Of a stretch of 16,662 nucleotides of DNA, positions 6,350 through 13,486 are shown one piece after another. The stretch covers positions 1-16,662 of the forward strand of contig CAJOER010000050.1 in the NCBI GenBank assembly GCA_905233805.1, read 5' to 3'. The position numbers were made by a program, and so were the translations under genes. How positions within the stretch are numbered: the stretch's first letter is position 1; each line of letters opens with the position of its first letter. Under the pieces are notes generated by a model that saw only the letters and a program-made list of their open reading frames with translations, had not been told where the DNA came from and made no database searches. Origin of the DNA: an uncultured Eubacterium sp. (GTDB lineage: Bacteria > Bacillota > Clostridia > Oscillospirales > Acutalibacteraceae).

Positions 6350-7612
6350 TTATTTAACAGAATGTTTTCTCGGTATAGTTGTTTCACGTTTTGATGAGAG
6401 CATTTCAAGCGCTTTGATAACTTCGTCTTTTACGTTTTCAAGCGCAAATACGCCGTCAACTGCTCCGCATTTTGCAGCATATTCGGGAGATGCAAGAGTT
6501 GAAAGATACTCTCTTTTCAGCGTTTCCCTGTCCTCGCCCGATGCAAGTCTTTCGCTGTAAAGGAAAGCAACGGCGCCATCTACTGAAAGCGGTGAAACGA
6601 CCGCATTATCACTTGCAAGAGTAATATCGGAGCCTTTGCCCGAAAGGATTACAAACGCGCCGCCTGTTGATTTTTCCGTAACAAGACAAATCTTCGGGCA
6701 GGTTGCTGAAACGTAAGCGGAAGTAAGCTTAGTCAGTGCAATAAGCGACTGACTTTCGTTTTTACCGCTTATTCCGTCAGCGTTTGCAACGGTAATTACG
6801 GGAAGATTATAAGCGTCGCAGAGTTTAATAAACGACTCCGCCTTATATGCGCAGGACGGGCAGATGCCGTGACCGTTAAACATAACGATTCCTGCGGGTT
6901 TTCCGTCTAATGTTGTAAGGCATGTTCTGACGTTTTTTGCATAGTCTTTTTTCAGTTCAACCGTAATCTGATTGTCGGAAATACGGCTGATTAAATCGCC
7001 GTTTCCTTCGGATATATCGTCAAATTCAAATATGGGAAGAGGCGAAAGATTATTCTGCGGAAGAAGAGAAATAATGTCGCCTGCAACATCGGCTGCTTTT
7101 TCAAAATCGGAAGCGACATAATCAAGCGCGCCGTTTCCTGCAGTTTCGCTGACGGTAATATCACTCGGAGGCGCTACGTAAAAATCGCTTTTTTCGGTTG
7201 CAATAACAACGTCCGCCATATTAGCCATAACCGCGGCAACGCCGAGGCAGGCGCCGTCAATAACTGAAACAAGCGGAACAACACCCGAAAGCCTTGACGC
7301 ATATTTAACAAGCTCGCCGTATTCGCTGATAAGCGGAAAACTCTCGTTAAGGCTGAGTCCGTTGCAATCGTAAATACCGATTACGGGACAGCCCGTCTTT
7401 TCAGCAAGCTCGTAAGCTTTCTTTATCTTTTTGCATTTAAGAGAATCAAGAGCGCCGTTCATAACAAACGCGCTGACGTCAGCGCCGCAGACCTGACCGA
7501 AAGCGCAGATAACGTTTTCGTCACCGTCCGCTTTTAAAAGGCTGTTATTCTCATTAAAACTTCCCTCGTCAAAAAGGGTTGTCAATCGCTGTAAAGCATC
7601 ATTATCTTTCAT
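6350..7612 (-). CDS. Compact, divergent acyl-CoA carboxyltransferase subunit (12S/MmdA-like)
   Basis: A 420-residue protein of the carboxyltransferase family (methylmalonyl-CoA decarboxylase alpha, PccB, transcarboxylase 12S), which is usually just over 500 residues. Both crotonase-like halves can be traced. N half: LFDEGSF (13-19), KIKKAYELAEKTGCPVIG (62-79), then DCNGLSLNE (82-90) where relatives have DSGGARIQE, and EYGELV. C half: KDYAKNVRTCLTTLDGKPAGIV, FIKLCDAYNLPVITV (261-275), and EKSTGGAF (313-320), keeping the Gly-Gly of the second oxyanion site. The loss of Gly-Gly in the first half may affect binding or chemistry there. A GGAGG site at 7620-7624 supports the start. It is the first gene of the biotin module and probably partners the biotin carrier and OadA-like protein. 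The acyl-CoA substrate is unknown. Confidence 0.8.
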   Translation of the reverse strand: MKDNDALQRLTTLFDEGSFNENNSLLKADGDENVICAFGQVCGADVSAFVMNGALDSLKCKKIKKAYELAEKTGCPVIGIYDCNGLSLNESFPLISEYGELVKYASRLSGVVPLVSVIDGACLGVAAVMANMADVVIATEKSDFYVAPPSDITVSETAGNGALDYVASDFEKAADVAGDIISLLPQNNLSPLPIFEFDDISEGNGDLISRISDNQITVELKKDYAKNVRTCLTTLDGKPAGIVMFNGHGICPSCAYKAESFIKLCDAYNLPVITVANADGISGKNESQSLIALTKLTSAYVSATCPKICLVTEKSTGGAFVILSGKGSDITLASDNAVVSPLSVDGAVAFLYSERLASGEDRETLKREYLSTLASPEYAAKCGAVDGVFALENVKDEVIKALEMLSSKRETTIPRKHSVK

Positions 7613-7631
7613 TTTCAGTCCTCCGAAAACG

Positions 7632-8378
7632 TTAGTTTTCCTTATGTCCTGCGGAACGAAGAAGCTTTTTAACCTCCTGCTCCGAGAGTTCGCGGTACTG
7701 TCCCTGAGGGAGCATACCGAGTTTAAGCGAACCTATTGCGGTTCTTTTAAGTCTTGCAACTTCAAGCCCCTGGCTTTCGCACATTTTGCGTATTTCGCGG
7801 TTTCGTCCCTCGTGAAGGATGAATTCAAGTACAACTCTTCCCTCTTCCTTGGTCAGAATTGTGACCTCGGCGGGTGCCGTTTTTTTACCGTCGATTTCAA
7901 TCCCATGTCTCAGATTGTCAAGCGCCTCGTCCGTAACGTCGGGTCTTACTGTTACACGGTATTTTTTTGTGTACTCGTGCGACGGATGCGTCATACAGTT
8001 TGCAAACGAGCCGTCGTTGGTAAGTATTAAAAGACCTTCGCTGTCTCTGTCAAGACGGCCGACGGGATATACCCGCTCCCTTATATCGGGAATAAGGTCC
8101 ATAACCGTTTTCCTTCCTCTTTCGTCGGATACGGTGGTAACGTACCCTCTCGGCTTATGAAGCATAATATAGACCATTTTACGCTTTTTTATAAAGGTAA
8201 TCTTTTCTCCCCTTACGGTAACCAGGTCTTTATAGGGGTTTATCTTCATACCTATTTCGGCAGGATGTCCGTTAACCTTAACCTTACCCGCGGCGATAAG
8301 CTCCTCGCTCTTTCTTCGGGAGGCAACGCCCTGCTCCGCCATAAATTTCTGAAGTCGGACTTCATTTTTATTTGCCAT
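7632..8378 (-). CDS. rluB: 23S rRNA pseudouridine synthase, RluB/RsuA family
   Basis: A 248-residue RNA-modifying enzyme. The N-terminus is an S4 RNA-binding domain (about residues 6-55; VRLQKFMAEQGVASRR). The catalytic domain has the family motif GRLDRDSEGLLILTND (107-122), with Asp110 as the nucleophile, and the late RNREIRKM motif. By family knowledge, RluB-type enzymes make pseudouridine at position 2605 (E. coli numbering) of 23S rRNA; RluE/F or RsuA specificity cannot be excluded, but the neighbourhood after scpAB and an S11 carboxypeptidase is usual for RluB in Firmicutes. A GAGGA ribosome binding site abuts the preceding stop, 9 bases upstream. A small inverted repeat (GAAAAC/GTTTTC) spans its stop codon. 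Confidence 0.92.
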   Translation of the reverse strand: MANKNEVRLQKFMAEQGVASRRKSEELIAAGKVKVNGHPAEIGMKINPYKDLVTVRGEKITFIKKRKMVYIMLHKPRGYVTTVSDERGRKTVMDLIPDIRERVYPVGRLDRDSEGLLILTNDGSFANCMTHPSHEYTKKYRVTVRPDVTDEALDNLRHGIEIDGKKTAPAEVTILTKEEGRVVLEFILHEGRNREIRKMCESQGLEVARLKRTAIGSLKLGMLPQGQYRELSEQEVKKLLRSAGHKEN

Positions 8379-8387
8379 AGTGTTTCC

Positions 8388-9419
8388 TCATGCGATAACG
8401 ATATCGCTCTCTTTAATTAAAACTCCGTTAGTGTAAACACGTGCTGTTCCGATTTTGTCCCCTTTATTATACGGAAGATAGATAATGGGATAGTAGCTCA
8501 GTTTTACATATACGCCGCTTACGGAATAAACGCTGTATTCGTAGCGGCACTTTATCATATTATCGTCATAAACGGAATTAATATATATTTCTTTTGAATC
8601 CGAGTTGTTATTATACAGTCTTTTTGAATAATTTACAAGTGCTAAATGGTCGTCCCAGTCGTCGGGGGCGTTTAGCGTTACCGTAATAATAAGAGCGCCC
8701 CTATATTCATATGCGCTGACAAGGCATCTTCCCGCCTTACTTGTGTATCCGGTTTTAACTCCGATAAATGAAGCGGAACGCCCCAAAAGTTTATTATGAT
8801 TATATATTATATGTTTTTTATTATTAATTACAATAGTATCCGATTTGGTTTTAACAATAATTTTAAATATGCTGTTTTTCATAGCATATGACGCAAGAAG
8901 CGCCATATCGTAGGCGCAGGAATAATGCCCCTTACCGTCAAGCCCCGAGGGAGTTGCAAAATGAGTATTGCTCATACCGAGGGACTGTGCTTTTTTATTC
9001 ATTAACTGAACAAATGCTTCTAATGAACCCGAAACGGAAAATGCAATTGCATTAGCGGCGTCGTTCCCGGAGGATAAAAGCGCGCCTTTAATTAAATCAA
9101 ACAGAGTAATCCTGTCGCCAGATTTAATATAAATAAGCGTGCCCTCCGTACCGTAAAGCATTTTGTCGTTTACGGTAATAATCCTGTTTAAATTACCGCT
9201 TTCACAGGCGAGAAGCGCAGTCATAATCTTAGTGGTCGACGCCATAGGCATACGTTTAAATATATCTTTTTCAAAAAGAATTTTATCGGTATAAGAATCT
9301 ATTGAAACTGCTGATTCGGCACTGATATCAGGTTTCGAATAAGCATAAGCCGGATTACATAAAAACAACAGTAAAAGCGTTATAACCGCCGCTTTTTTCA
9401 ACAAAATAATCACCCACAT
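8388..9419 (-). CDS. dacF: D-alanyl-D-alanine carboxypeptidase (DacF-like, peptidase S11)
   Basis: A 343-residue exported penicillin-binding protein that trims the terminal D-Ala from peptidoglycan stem peptides. It has a signal peptide (lysines, hydrophobic stretch, likely cut after AYA near residue 26). The three active-site motifs are intact: SxxK at Ser61-Lys64 (STTK), SGN at 117-119, and KTG at 222-224 in GVKTGYT. A C-terminal beta domain follows (about 275-343). The spore-linked neighbour ytfJ fits a DacF-type role in cell wall or spore cortex, which is inference. The start is uncertain: the ATG at 9419 lies inside an RNA hairpin and lacks a ribosome binding site, whereas a TTG at 9401 gives a typical signal peptide beginning MKKAAVI and has GGGTG upstream. 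Confidence 0.93.
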   Translation of the reverse strand: MWVIILLKKAAVITLLLLFLCNPAYAYSKPDISAESAVSIDSYTDKILFEKDIFKRMPMASTTKIMTALLACESGNLNRIITVNDKMLYGTEGTLIYIKSGDRITLFDLIKGALLSSGNDAANAIAFSVSGSLEAFVQLMNKKAQSLGMSNTHFATPSGLDGKGHYSCAYDMALLASYAMKNSIFKIIVKTKSDTIVINNKKHIIYNHNKLLGRSASFIGVKTGYTSKAGRCLVSAYEYRGALIITVTLNAPDDWDDHLALVNYSKRLYNNNSDSKEIYINSVYDDNMIKCRYEYSVYSVSGVYVKLSYYPIIYLPYNKGDKIGTARVYTNGVLIKESDIVIA

Positions 9420-9437
9420 AATTATATGCAGGTGATT
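9408..9437 (-). promoter_or_regulatory. RNA hairpin straddling the start of the carboxypeptidase gene
   Basis: On the minus-strand transcript, bases 9437-9425 pair with 9420-9408 over 13 positions around a four-base loop (9424-9421). Two of the pairs are G.U wobbles, which are mismatches if read from the plus strand, so the structure fits the minus-strand RNA. It lies between the ytfJ stop (9446-9448) and the signal peptide of the next gene, covering both the ATG at 9419 and the GGGTG that could serve a downstream TTG start. It is followed by AUUUUG. It may limit translation of the carboxypeptidase or act as a weak terminator/attenuator. Confidence 0.55.
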
Positions 9438-9445
9438 TAGTGTTA

Positions 9446-9829
9446 TTATTCAGCCTCTGCGTCGTCTCCCTTAGCGGCGATAAGCTCGGTAAGCTTATCA
9501 ACAAGTTCGGGAATCATAGCGATTGCTCTGTCAGCAGATGAGGTATAGTTATTAATCTGCATCATTCTGCACTTGCCGTTTTCGACTACGATAAATGCAA
9601 CCGGGGTAATTGAGATACCGCCGCCGCCACCGCCGCCGAAGAGCTCGCTGCCCTGCTTTGAGGGAAGGTCGGTTCCGCCGGAGGTGAAGCCGTACTGTAC
9701 CTTGGATACGGGGATAAGGGTTGTATCGCCGGCAACTACGGGCTCGCCGATAATTGTGGAAACGTCAACCATTTCCTTCATTTTCTGAAGTGTGCTTTCC
9801 ATTATTTTGTTTACCGGAGTTTCTTTCAT
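9446..9829 (-). CDS. ytfJ: GerW family sporulation protein YtfJ
   Basis: A 127-residue protein of the YtfJ/GerW family, found in spore-forming Firmicutes and relatives and linked to spore germination in Bacillus. Family hallmarks are VDVSTIIGEPV (21-31), IPVSKVQYGFTSGG (39-52), a seven-glycine run (65-71) and ISITPVAFIVV (72-82), then a predicted helix rich in Ile, Leu and Glu. There is no signal peptide or membrane segment. The biochemical role is unknown. An AAGGAGAGG ribosome binding site precedes the ATG. It is next to the DUF2953 gene, the same pairing as ytfI-ytfJ in Bacillus. Its presence suggests, but does not prove, a spore-forming ancestry. Confidence 0.93.
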   Translation of the reverse strand: MKETPVNKIMESTLQKMKEMVDVSTIIGEPVVAGDTTLIPVSKVQYGFTSGGTDLPSKQGSELFGGGGGGGISITPVAFIVVENGKCRMMQINNYTSSADRAIAMIPELVDKLTELIAAKGDDAEAE

Positions 9830-9856
9830 AATAACCTCTCCTTATATAGAATTATT

Positions 9857-10639
9857 TTATCTGTTTTTAATATAGTTAATAATAAACGTTCCGCCGGCTT
9901 TAAGCCCTACTTTAAAGAGCAGCCCGACGCTGATTGAACCTATGAACTGGAATCCGAACTCACTCCTCGGAGCGATAAAATCAGGTTCAATATAATCGTC
10001 ATACTGGTCAACCCTCATCTGGTTTAATATCACGCCTTTAAGCGGATAGTACCAGCTGCAGATGGAGCCGTATTTTTCTGCGATTGAAGCGGCATCACCG
10101 CCACCGATTATCATTTTAACATAAAGTGAGTAAATATGCAAACCTTTAATTAAAGTTGTTATAGCCGTGTTTGCTGTCTGAAGTAAATTTGACACGAAAA
10201 GGAGCAAACCTACAACGCCTTCGTCGTCAATAATCTTTTTGATAGGATTCTTCTTTTTAGGCTTTTCCTTTTCGGCTTTTTCTTCTTTTTCGGGGACTTC
10301 TTCCACTGTTTCATGCTTTACTTCGGTTTTTTCTACTTCAGTATCGACCTTATCATTTTTAACAGCGTCTTTATCGCCAGAAACAGTATCCTGTCCGTCA
10401 TCGTCTTTCCCTTTCTTCTTTTTCTTTTCCTTTGAGCTTTCAGCCGCGTCCTTACCTGCCTTGTCGGGCGAAACTAAAAATGAGAGCAGTTTTGAAAGTT
10501 CTATATCTTTTTCAATAAACAAAACTCTTATTTTAGTGGTCCAGCCGTTGTCAAATATTACGGTGAACTCCGCGTTAAGACAAAGAAGCAATATGAAAAG
10601 AACTACAATAACAGCAAGTATTATAAGAAATACTTTCAT
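9857..10639 (-). CDS. ytfI: DUF2953 domain protein (YtfI-like)
   Basis: A 260-residue protein with one N-terminal membrane segment (about residues 3-22), a short conserved-looking strand region up to about residue 55, a highly charged Lys/Glu/Asp linker of low complexity (about 58-133, including a run of five lysines) and a C-terminal region (about 135-260) that resembles DUF2953 proteins, with Gly-rich turns and an FGFQFIGSISVG segment. Its function is not known; placement just before ytfJ supports the assignment. The ATG immediately follows the scpB stop (TAAATG), and the ribosome binding site GGAGGA lies within the last scpB codons, so translation is coupled. The long charged linker is likely variable between strains. 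Confidence 0.8.
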   Translation of the reverse strand: MKVFLIILAVIVVLFILLLCLNAEFTVIFDNGWTTKIRVLFIEKDIELSKLLSFLVSPDKAGKDAAESSKEKKKKKGKDDDGQDTVSGDKDAVKNDKVDTEVEKTEVKHETVEEVPEKEEKAEKEKPKKKNPIKKIIDDEGVVGLLLFVSNLLQTANTAITTLIKGLHIYSLYVKMIIGGGDAASIAEKYGSICSWYYPLKGVILNQMRVDQYDDYIEPDFIAPRSEFGFQFIGSISVGLLFKVGLKAGGTFIINYIKNR

Positions 10640-11266
10640 TTATTCCTCCTCACCTTCTTCGTCGCTGACGGGCGTAAGTATCGCGTCCATAGCGTTTTCG
10701 TTATCAAAGAGCGAGGTCTGAGAATCGTCTTTACCCATTTTTTCAATTTCTTCAGTGTTCGGCAGTTCGGGTAAATCGTCAAGAGAATTAAGAGAAAAGC
10801 ATCTTAAAAATCTGTCGGTAGTACCGTAAACAAGCGGCCTTCCCGGTAAATCAAGCCTTCCCTTTTCCTCAATCAGCCCTTTTTGCACAAGCGACGAAAT
10901 CGGACCTGAGCAGTCAACGCCTCTTACCTGTTCAATAAAAGAACGCGTAACGGATTTATTATACGCAATTATTGCAAGCACCTCAAAAGCTGCGCTTGAC
11001 AGCGGCGTATTCTTTTTAATTTCAAGAAGCCGTCTTACTTCTTCGCTGTGCTTTTCACGCGTGCAGAGCTGATATTTATTATCGACCTTAATAAGCATCA
11101 GGCCAGACTCTCTTTCGTCATACATAGCGCCGAGATGGCTGAGCATCTTCGTGACGCTTTCAATATCAACTTCAAGTACCTCGGCGAGCTTTGACGCGTC
11201 AACCGGGTCGCCCGCTGCAAAAAGCATCGCTTCAAGCGAGGACAGCAGATTTTCTTTATTACTCAA
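10640..11266 (-). CDS. scpB: Segregation and condensation protein B
   Basis: A 208-residue winged-helix protein that, with ScpA and SMC, forms the bacterial condensin needed for chromosome compaction and segregation. It shows tandem winged-helix character with conserved segments SSLEAMLFAAGDPV (9-22), SSAAFEVLAIIAYN (90-103) and GRPLVYGTTDRFL (141-153). The C-terminal tail is acidic. The start is a TTG that overlaps the scpA stop by 8 bases (TTGAGTAA), with GAGG about 8-10 bases upstream inside scpA; this overlap and the family-like N-terminus MSNKENLLSS make the TTG convincing. The scpA-scpB overlap is usual and supports equal production of the two partners. Confidence 0.95.
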   Translation of the reverse strand: MSNKENLLSSLEAMLFAAGDPVDASKLAEVLEVDIESVTKMLSHLGAMYDERESGLMLIKVDNKYQLCTREKHSEEVRRLLEIKKNTPLSSAAFEVLAIIAYNKSVTRSFIEQVRGVDCSGPISSLVQKGLIEEKGRLDLPGRPLVYGTTDRFLRCFSLNSLDDLPELPNTEEIEKMGKDDSQTSLFDNENAMDAILTPVSDEEGEEE

Positions 11267-11996
11267 TAGGTTCTACCTCTTCTATAACATTAGCGTCATT
11301 TACCATTTGTACCTTGGGGTTATGCATATCGCCCTCAATGGTAATGCGCTTTGATTTTGCAAGTTCAAGTACGGCAAGGAAGGTTGCGACCAGCTCGCTT
11401 TTGCTCTGCGCTCCCTCAAAGAGATTGAGAAAGCTGACCTTCTTACCGCTCCAGAGCTTCCTCATAACCGTTCTTACCTTCGAGGCGACGTTTACAAATT
11501 TTCTTGCAACGAGAACCTTGAAGGATTCAATCGGCGGCGGAAGCCTTCTCATAGCCTTACCCGCGGCGTTAACATAAGCTTCAAGCAGTTCGCTTCCCTC
11601 ATGGAAGCGCTCATAATCGTAGTTAACCCAGCCGCCCTGCTGCTCACGGACGTAACGCCCGAAGCCGTCGGTCTGCTTTGATAGCTTTTCCGCCATAAGC
11701 TTACAGTCACGGTATTCGATAAGCTCGCCCGTCAGTTCTTTTTTAAGCTTTTCGGCTTCCTCATGGCGAGGAAGAAGAGAGGCGGTTTTTATGTAGATTA
11801 AACGCGCCGCCATTTCAAGGAAATCGCCCGCTACTTCAAAATCCGCTTCCTCCATCTGCTTTACGTAATCAAGATACTGATTTACAAGCTCGACTATGGG
11901 AATATCGTTAATATTCAGTTTATGCTTGCTTATGAGGTGCAAAAGCAAATCCATAGGACCTTCAAACACCTCAATTTTATAAGTTAAACTTTCCAT
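11259..11996 (-). CDS. scpA: Segregation and condensation protein A (kleisin)
   Basis: The kleisin subunit of the SMC-ScpAB condensin. The N-terminal domain begins YKIEVFEGPMDLLLHLI, the family signature that contacts the SMC neck; the middle is helical and charged (LIYIKTASLLPRHEEAEKLKKEL), and the C-terminal winged helix (about the last 75 residues, LWSGKKVSFLNLFEG and FLAVLELAKSKRITI) binds the SMC head. Starting at the ATG at 11996 gives 245 residues, beginning one base after the stop of the protease gene. A TTG at 12005 would add three residues and overlap that gene by 8 bases; neither has a strong ribosome binding site (only GGA before the ATG), so translation probably depends on coupling. 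Confidence 0.94.
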   Translation of the reverse strand: MESLTYKIEVFEGPMDLLLHLISKHKLNINDIPIVELVNQYLDYVKQMEEADFEVAGDFLEMAARLIYIKTASLLPRHEEAEKLKKELTGELIEYRDCKLMAEKLSKQTDGFGRYVREQQGGWVNYDYERFHEGSELLEAYVNAAGKAMRRLPPPIESFKVLVARKFVNVASKVRTVMRKLWSGKKVSFLNLFEGAQSKSELVATFLAVLELAKSKRITIEGDMHNPKVQMVNDANVIEEVEPIE

Positions 11997-11997
11997 A

Positions 11998-12654
11998 TTA
12001 TCCAAAAATCAGTGAGGGTATTATTGAAATAAACTGCATTAATGCGATTGAAACCACGCCGAGAAATTTATCAAGCACGCCGGTAACGAGAATTACAAGC
12101 AGCGCTATCATAGCGTATTTTTCGTACATCATATATTTATAGTACGCCTTGTTCGGAAGAAGCGCGGAACCGTCAAGAGGCGGTATCGGAATAAGGTTAA
12201 ATGCAGCCAGCGCGATATTTATATATGCGCCGTAGAAAAAGAATGAATAAAGGACCTCAGTGACCTGAGAATTGCCGCCGAAATAAGCAATTGCATAGGC
12301 TACGAAATTAAGAATGAACGCCAGTACAATATTCGACGCAGGTCCTGCAAGCGCAACAAGCGCCATATCCCTTTTCGGGTTTTTAAGTCTGTTTATATTA
12401 ACGGGGACAGGCTTAGCATAACCGAAACCGAAAACGAGTATCATTATCATACCTATCGGGTCAATATGCTTAATAGGATTAAAGGTAAGCCGTCCGTCAT
12501 TTTTTGCAGTTGTATCGCCGAGTTTATAAGCAACCCAGGCGTGGGAAAGCTCATGAATCGGAGAACAGACGAAAACAACAAAGCAGCCCGAAAGCACGAA
12601 CATTATCGCCGCGGTTGTATCGCCCTGTCTTATTAAACTCAATAACGAGAACAT
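11998..12654 (-). CDS. Site-2 protease family (M50) membrane metalloprotease
   Basis: A 218-residue multi-pass membrane protein of the rhomboid-like M50/YwhC group. The zinc motif is HELSH (34-38), with the third ligand expected from Asp161 in NLIPIPPLDG (153-162). Five to six hydrophobic segments are visible (about 15-32, 65-80, 97-125, 135-155, 180-200). Substrates of this small, PDZ-less subgroup are unknown. The ATG at 12654 is chosen because AGGTGA lies a few bases before it; the frame can be extended to a TTG at 12696, but those 14 codons overlap a promoter-like element and read as Ile/Leu-rich filler. It lies between prmC and scpA, a placement common in Clostridia, and its stop nearly touches the scpA start. 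Confidence 0.9.
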   Translation of the reverse strand: MFSLLSLIRQGDTTAAIMFVLSGCFVVFVCSPIHELSHAWVAYKLGDTTAKNDGRLTFNPIKHIDPIGMIMILVFGFGYAKPVPVNINRLKNPKRDMALVALAGPASNIVLAFILNFVAYAIAYFGGNSQVTEVLYSFFFYGAYINIALAAFNLIPIPPLDGSALLPNKAYYKYMMYEKYAMIALLVILVTGVLDKFLGVVSIALMQFISIIPSLIFG

Positions 12655-12667
12655 TTTATCACCTAAT

Positions 12668-12696
12668 ATTTTATCTGTTAATATTAATATAGTCAA
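12668..12696 (-). promoter_or_regulatory. Possible internal promoter before the M50 protease gene
   Basis: TTGACT (12691-12696) and TAAAAT (12668-12673) on the minus strand are 17 bases apart, a good sigma-A spacing. The predicted start point would fall near 12661, only about 7 bases before the ATG at 12654 and at the ribosome binding site, which weakens the case. It may give some expression of scpAB and downstream genes independent of the two-component promoter. Confidence 0.3.
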
Positions 12697-12706
12697 GTAA
12701 AAAAGA

Positions 12707-13486
12707 CTACGCCTTTATACCTGTAACTATTCTGTCATTTTTATATAAATCTTTAACGGTTTTTACATCTTTAAAGTTTGTGAGAAGTGAGCTGACATCC
12801 TTCCCCTGCTCGTTCCCGATTTCAAGGAAAAGAAGCCCGTTATCACTGAGTTTATCCGCCCACTTTGAATTAATAAGACGGTAAAAATCAAGACCGTCGC
12901 TGCTTTGTAGAGAGGATAAATCGCCGGTTTTGATATACGGCGGATTTGATACTATTATATCCGCCTTTGGCAGGTCAATATTATCATTTATATCTTCGCA
13001 AAGAGTGTGAACGTTATCAACACCCTTTGCGTTTTTCACTAAGTATTTATAAGCCTTTTCGCTTTTTTCTATACAGTAAACCTCGGAGAGAGGCAGCTTT
13101 TTTGCAAGCGATATTCCTATACATCCCGTGCCCGAACACAAATCGTAAATAACAAGTTTCTTATTTACATCTGCGTTTTTCAGACAGAGGGATACGAGTT
13201 CCTCGGTTTCGGGACGGGGTATCAGAACTCCCCTGCCAACATAAAACTCGCTTTCAAAAAAGTCCCATTTCCCGATAACGTACTGAAGCGGCTCGCCGTC
13301 TTTAAGACTCCAAAGCATATGAGCGACCCTGCCTGTGATTATCTCGTCGTTAATATGGGCAAGGTACTCCGAGTTTTTTATTCCCGCAACGTGGCAGACG
13401 ACGCACAGTGCCTTGAAATCCGCCTCGTCAACGTTATTCTTTTCCAAAAACTGTACGCTGTAACTGTAAGCCTCTTTTAAATTCAT
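12707..13486 (-). CDS. prmC: Peptide chain release factor N5-glutamine methyltransferase, with internal deletion
   Basis: A 259-residue SAM-dependent enzyme that methylates the GGQ glutamine of release factors RF1/RF2. The N-terminal helical domain is followed by GEPLQYVIG (64-72), IPRPETEELV (89-98), the SAM-binding DLCSGTGCIGI (115-125) and the catalytic NPPY (181-184). The normal segment after NPPY, typically around 15 residues with a conserved Glu-Pro and a Gly-Gly before DGLDFYR, is absent: TGDLSSLQ runs straight into SSDGLDFYRLI (195-205). The frame is kept. The enzyme may still work, as the NPPY and SAM sites are intact, but this is untested. The ATG overlaps the previous stop as TAATG. 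The usual partner prfA is not in the window; DUF1385 next door is a common neighbour. Confidence 0.92.
   Translation of the reverse strand: MNLKEAYSYSVQFLEKNNVDEADFKALCVVCHVAGIKNSEYLAHINDEIITGRVAHMLWSLKDGEPLQYVIGKWDFFESEFYVGRGVLIPRPETEELVSLCLKNADVNKKLVIYDLCSGTGCIGISLAKKLPLSEVYCIEKSEKAYKYLVKNAKGVDNVHTLCEDINDNIDLPKADIIVSNPPYIKTGDLSSLQSSDGLDFYRLINSKWADKLSDNGLLFLEIGNEQGKDVSSLLTNFKDVKTVKDLYKNDRIVTGIKA

Noticed and set aside
7617..7640. Small inverted repeat GAAAAC/GTTTTC at the rluB stop as a terminator
   Set aside because: Only six AT-rich pairs with no following T run, and it leads directly into the GGAGG site of the next gene.
9635..9655. CCG/CCA-type triplet run as a repeat element
   Set aside because: It encodes the seven-glycine stretch typical of the YtfJ family and is explained by the protein.
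10239..10721. A Ser/Phe-rich 160-codon plus-strand frame opposite the DUF2953 gene
   Set aside because: Its Ser/Phe richness is the antisense image of the Lys/Glu linker (GAA/AAA codons read as TTC/TTT); no start signal.
12655..12696. Extended N-terminus of the M50 protease from a TTG at 12696
   Set aside because: The extra 14 codons overlap a -35/-10-like element and have no ribosome binding site, while the ATG at 12654 has AGGTGA just upstream.
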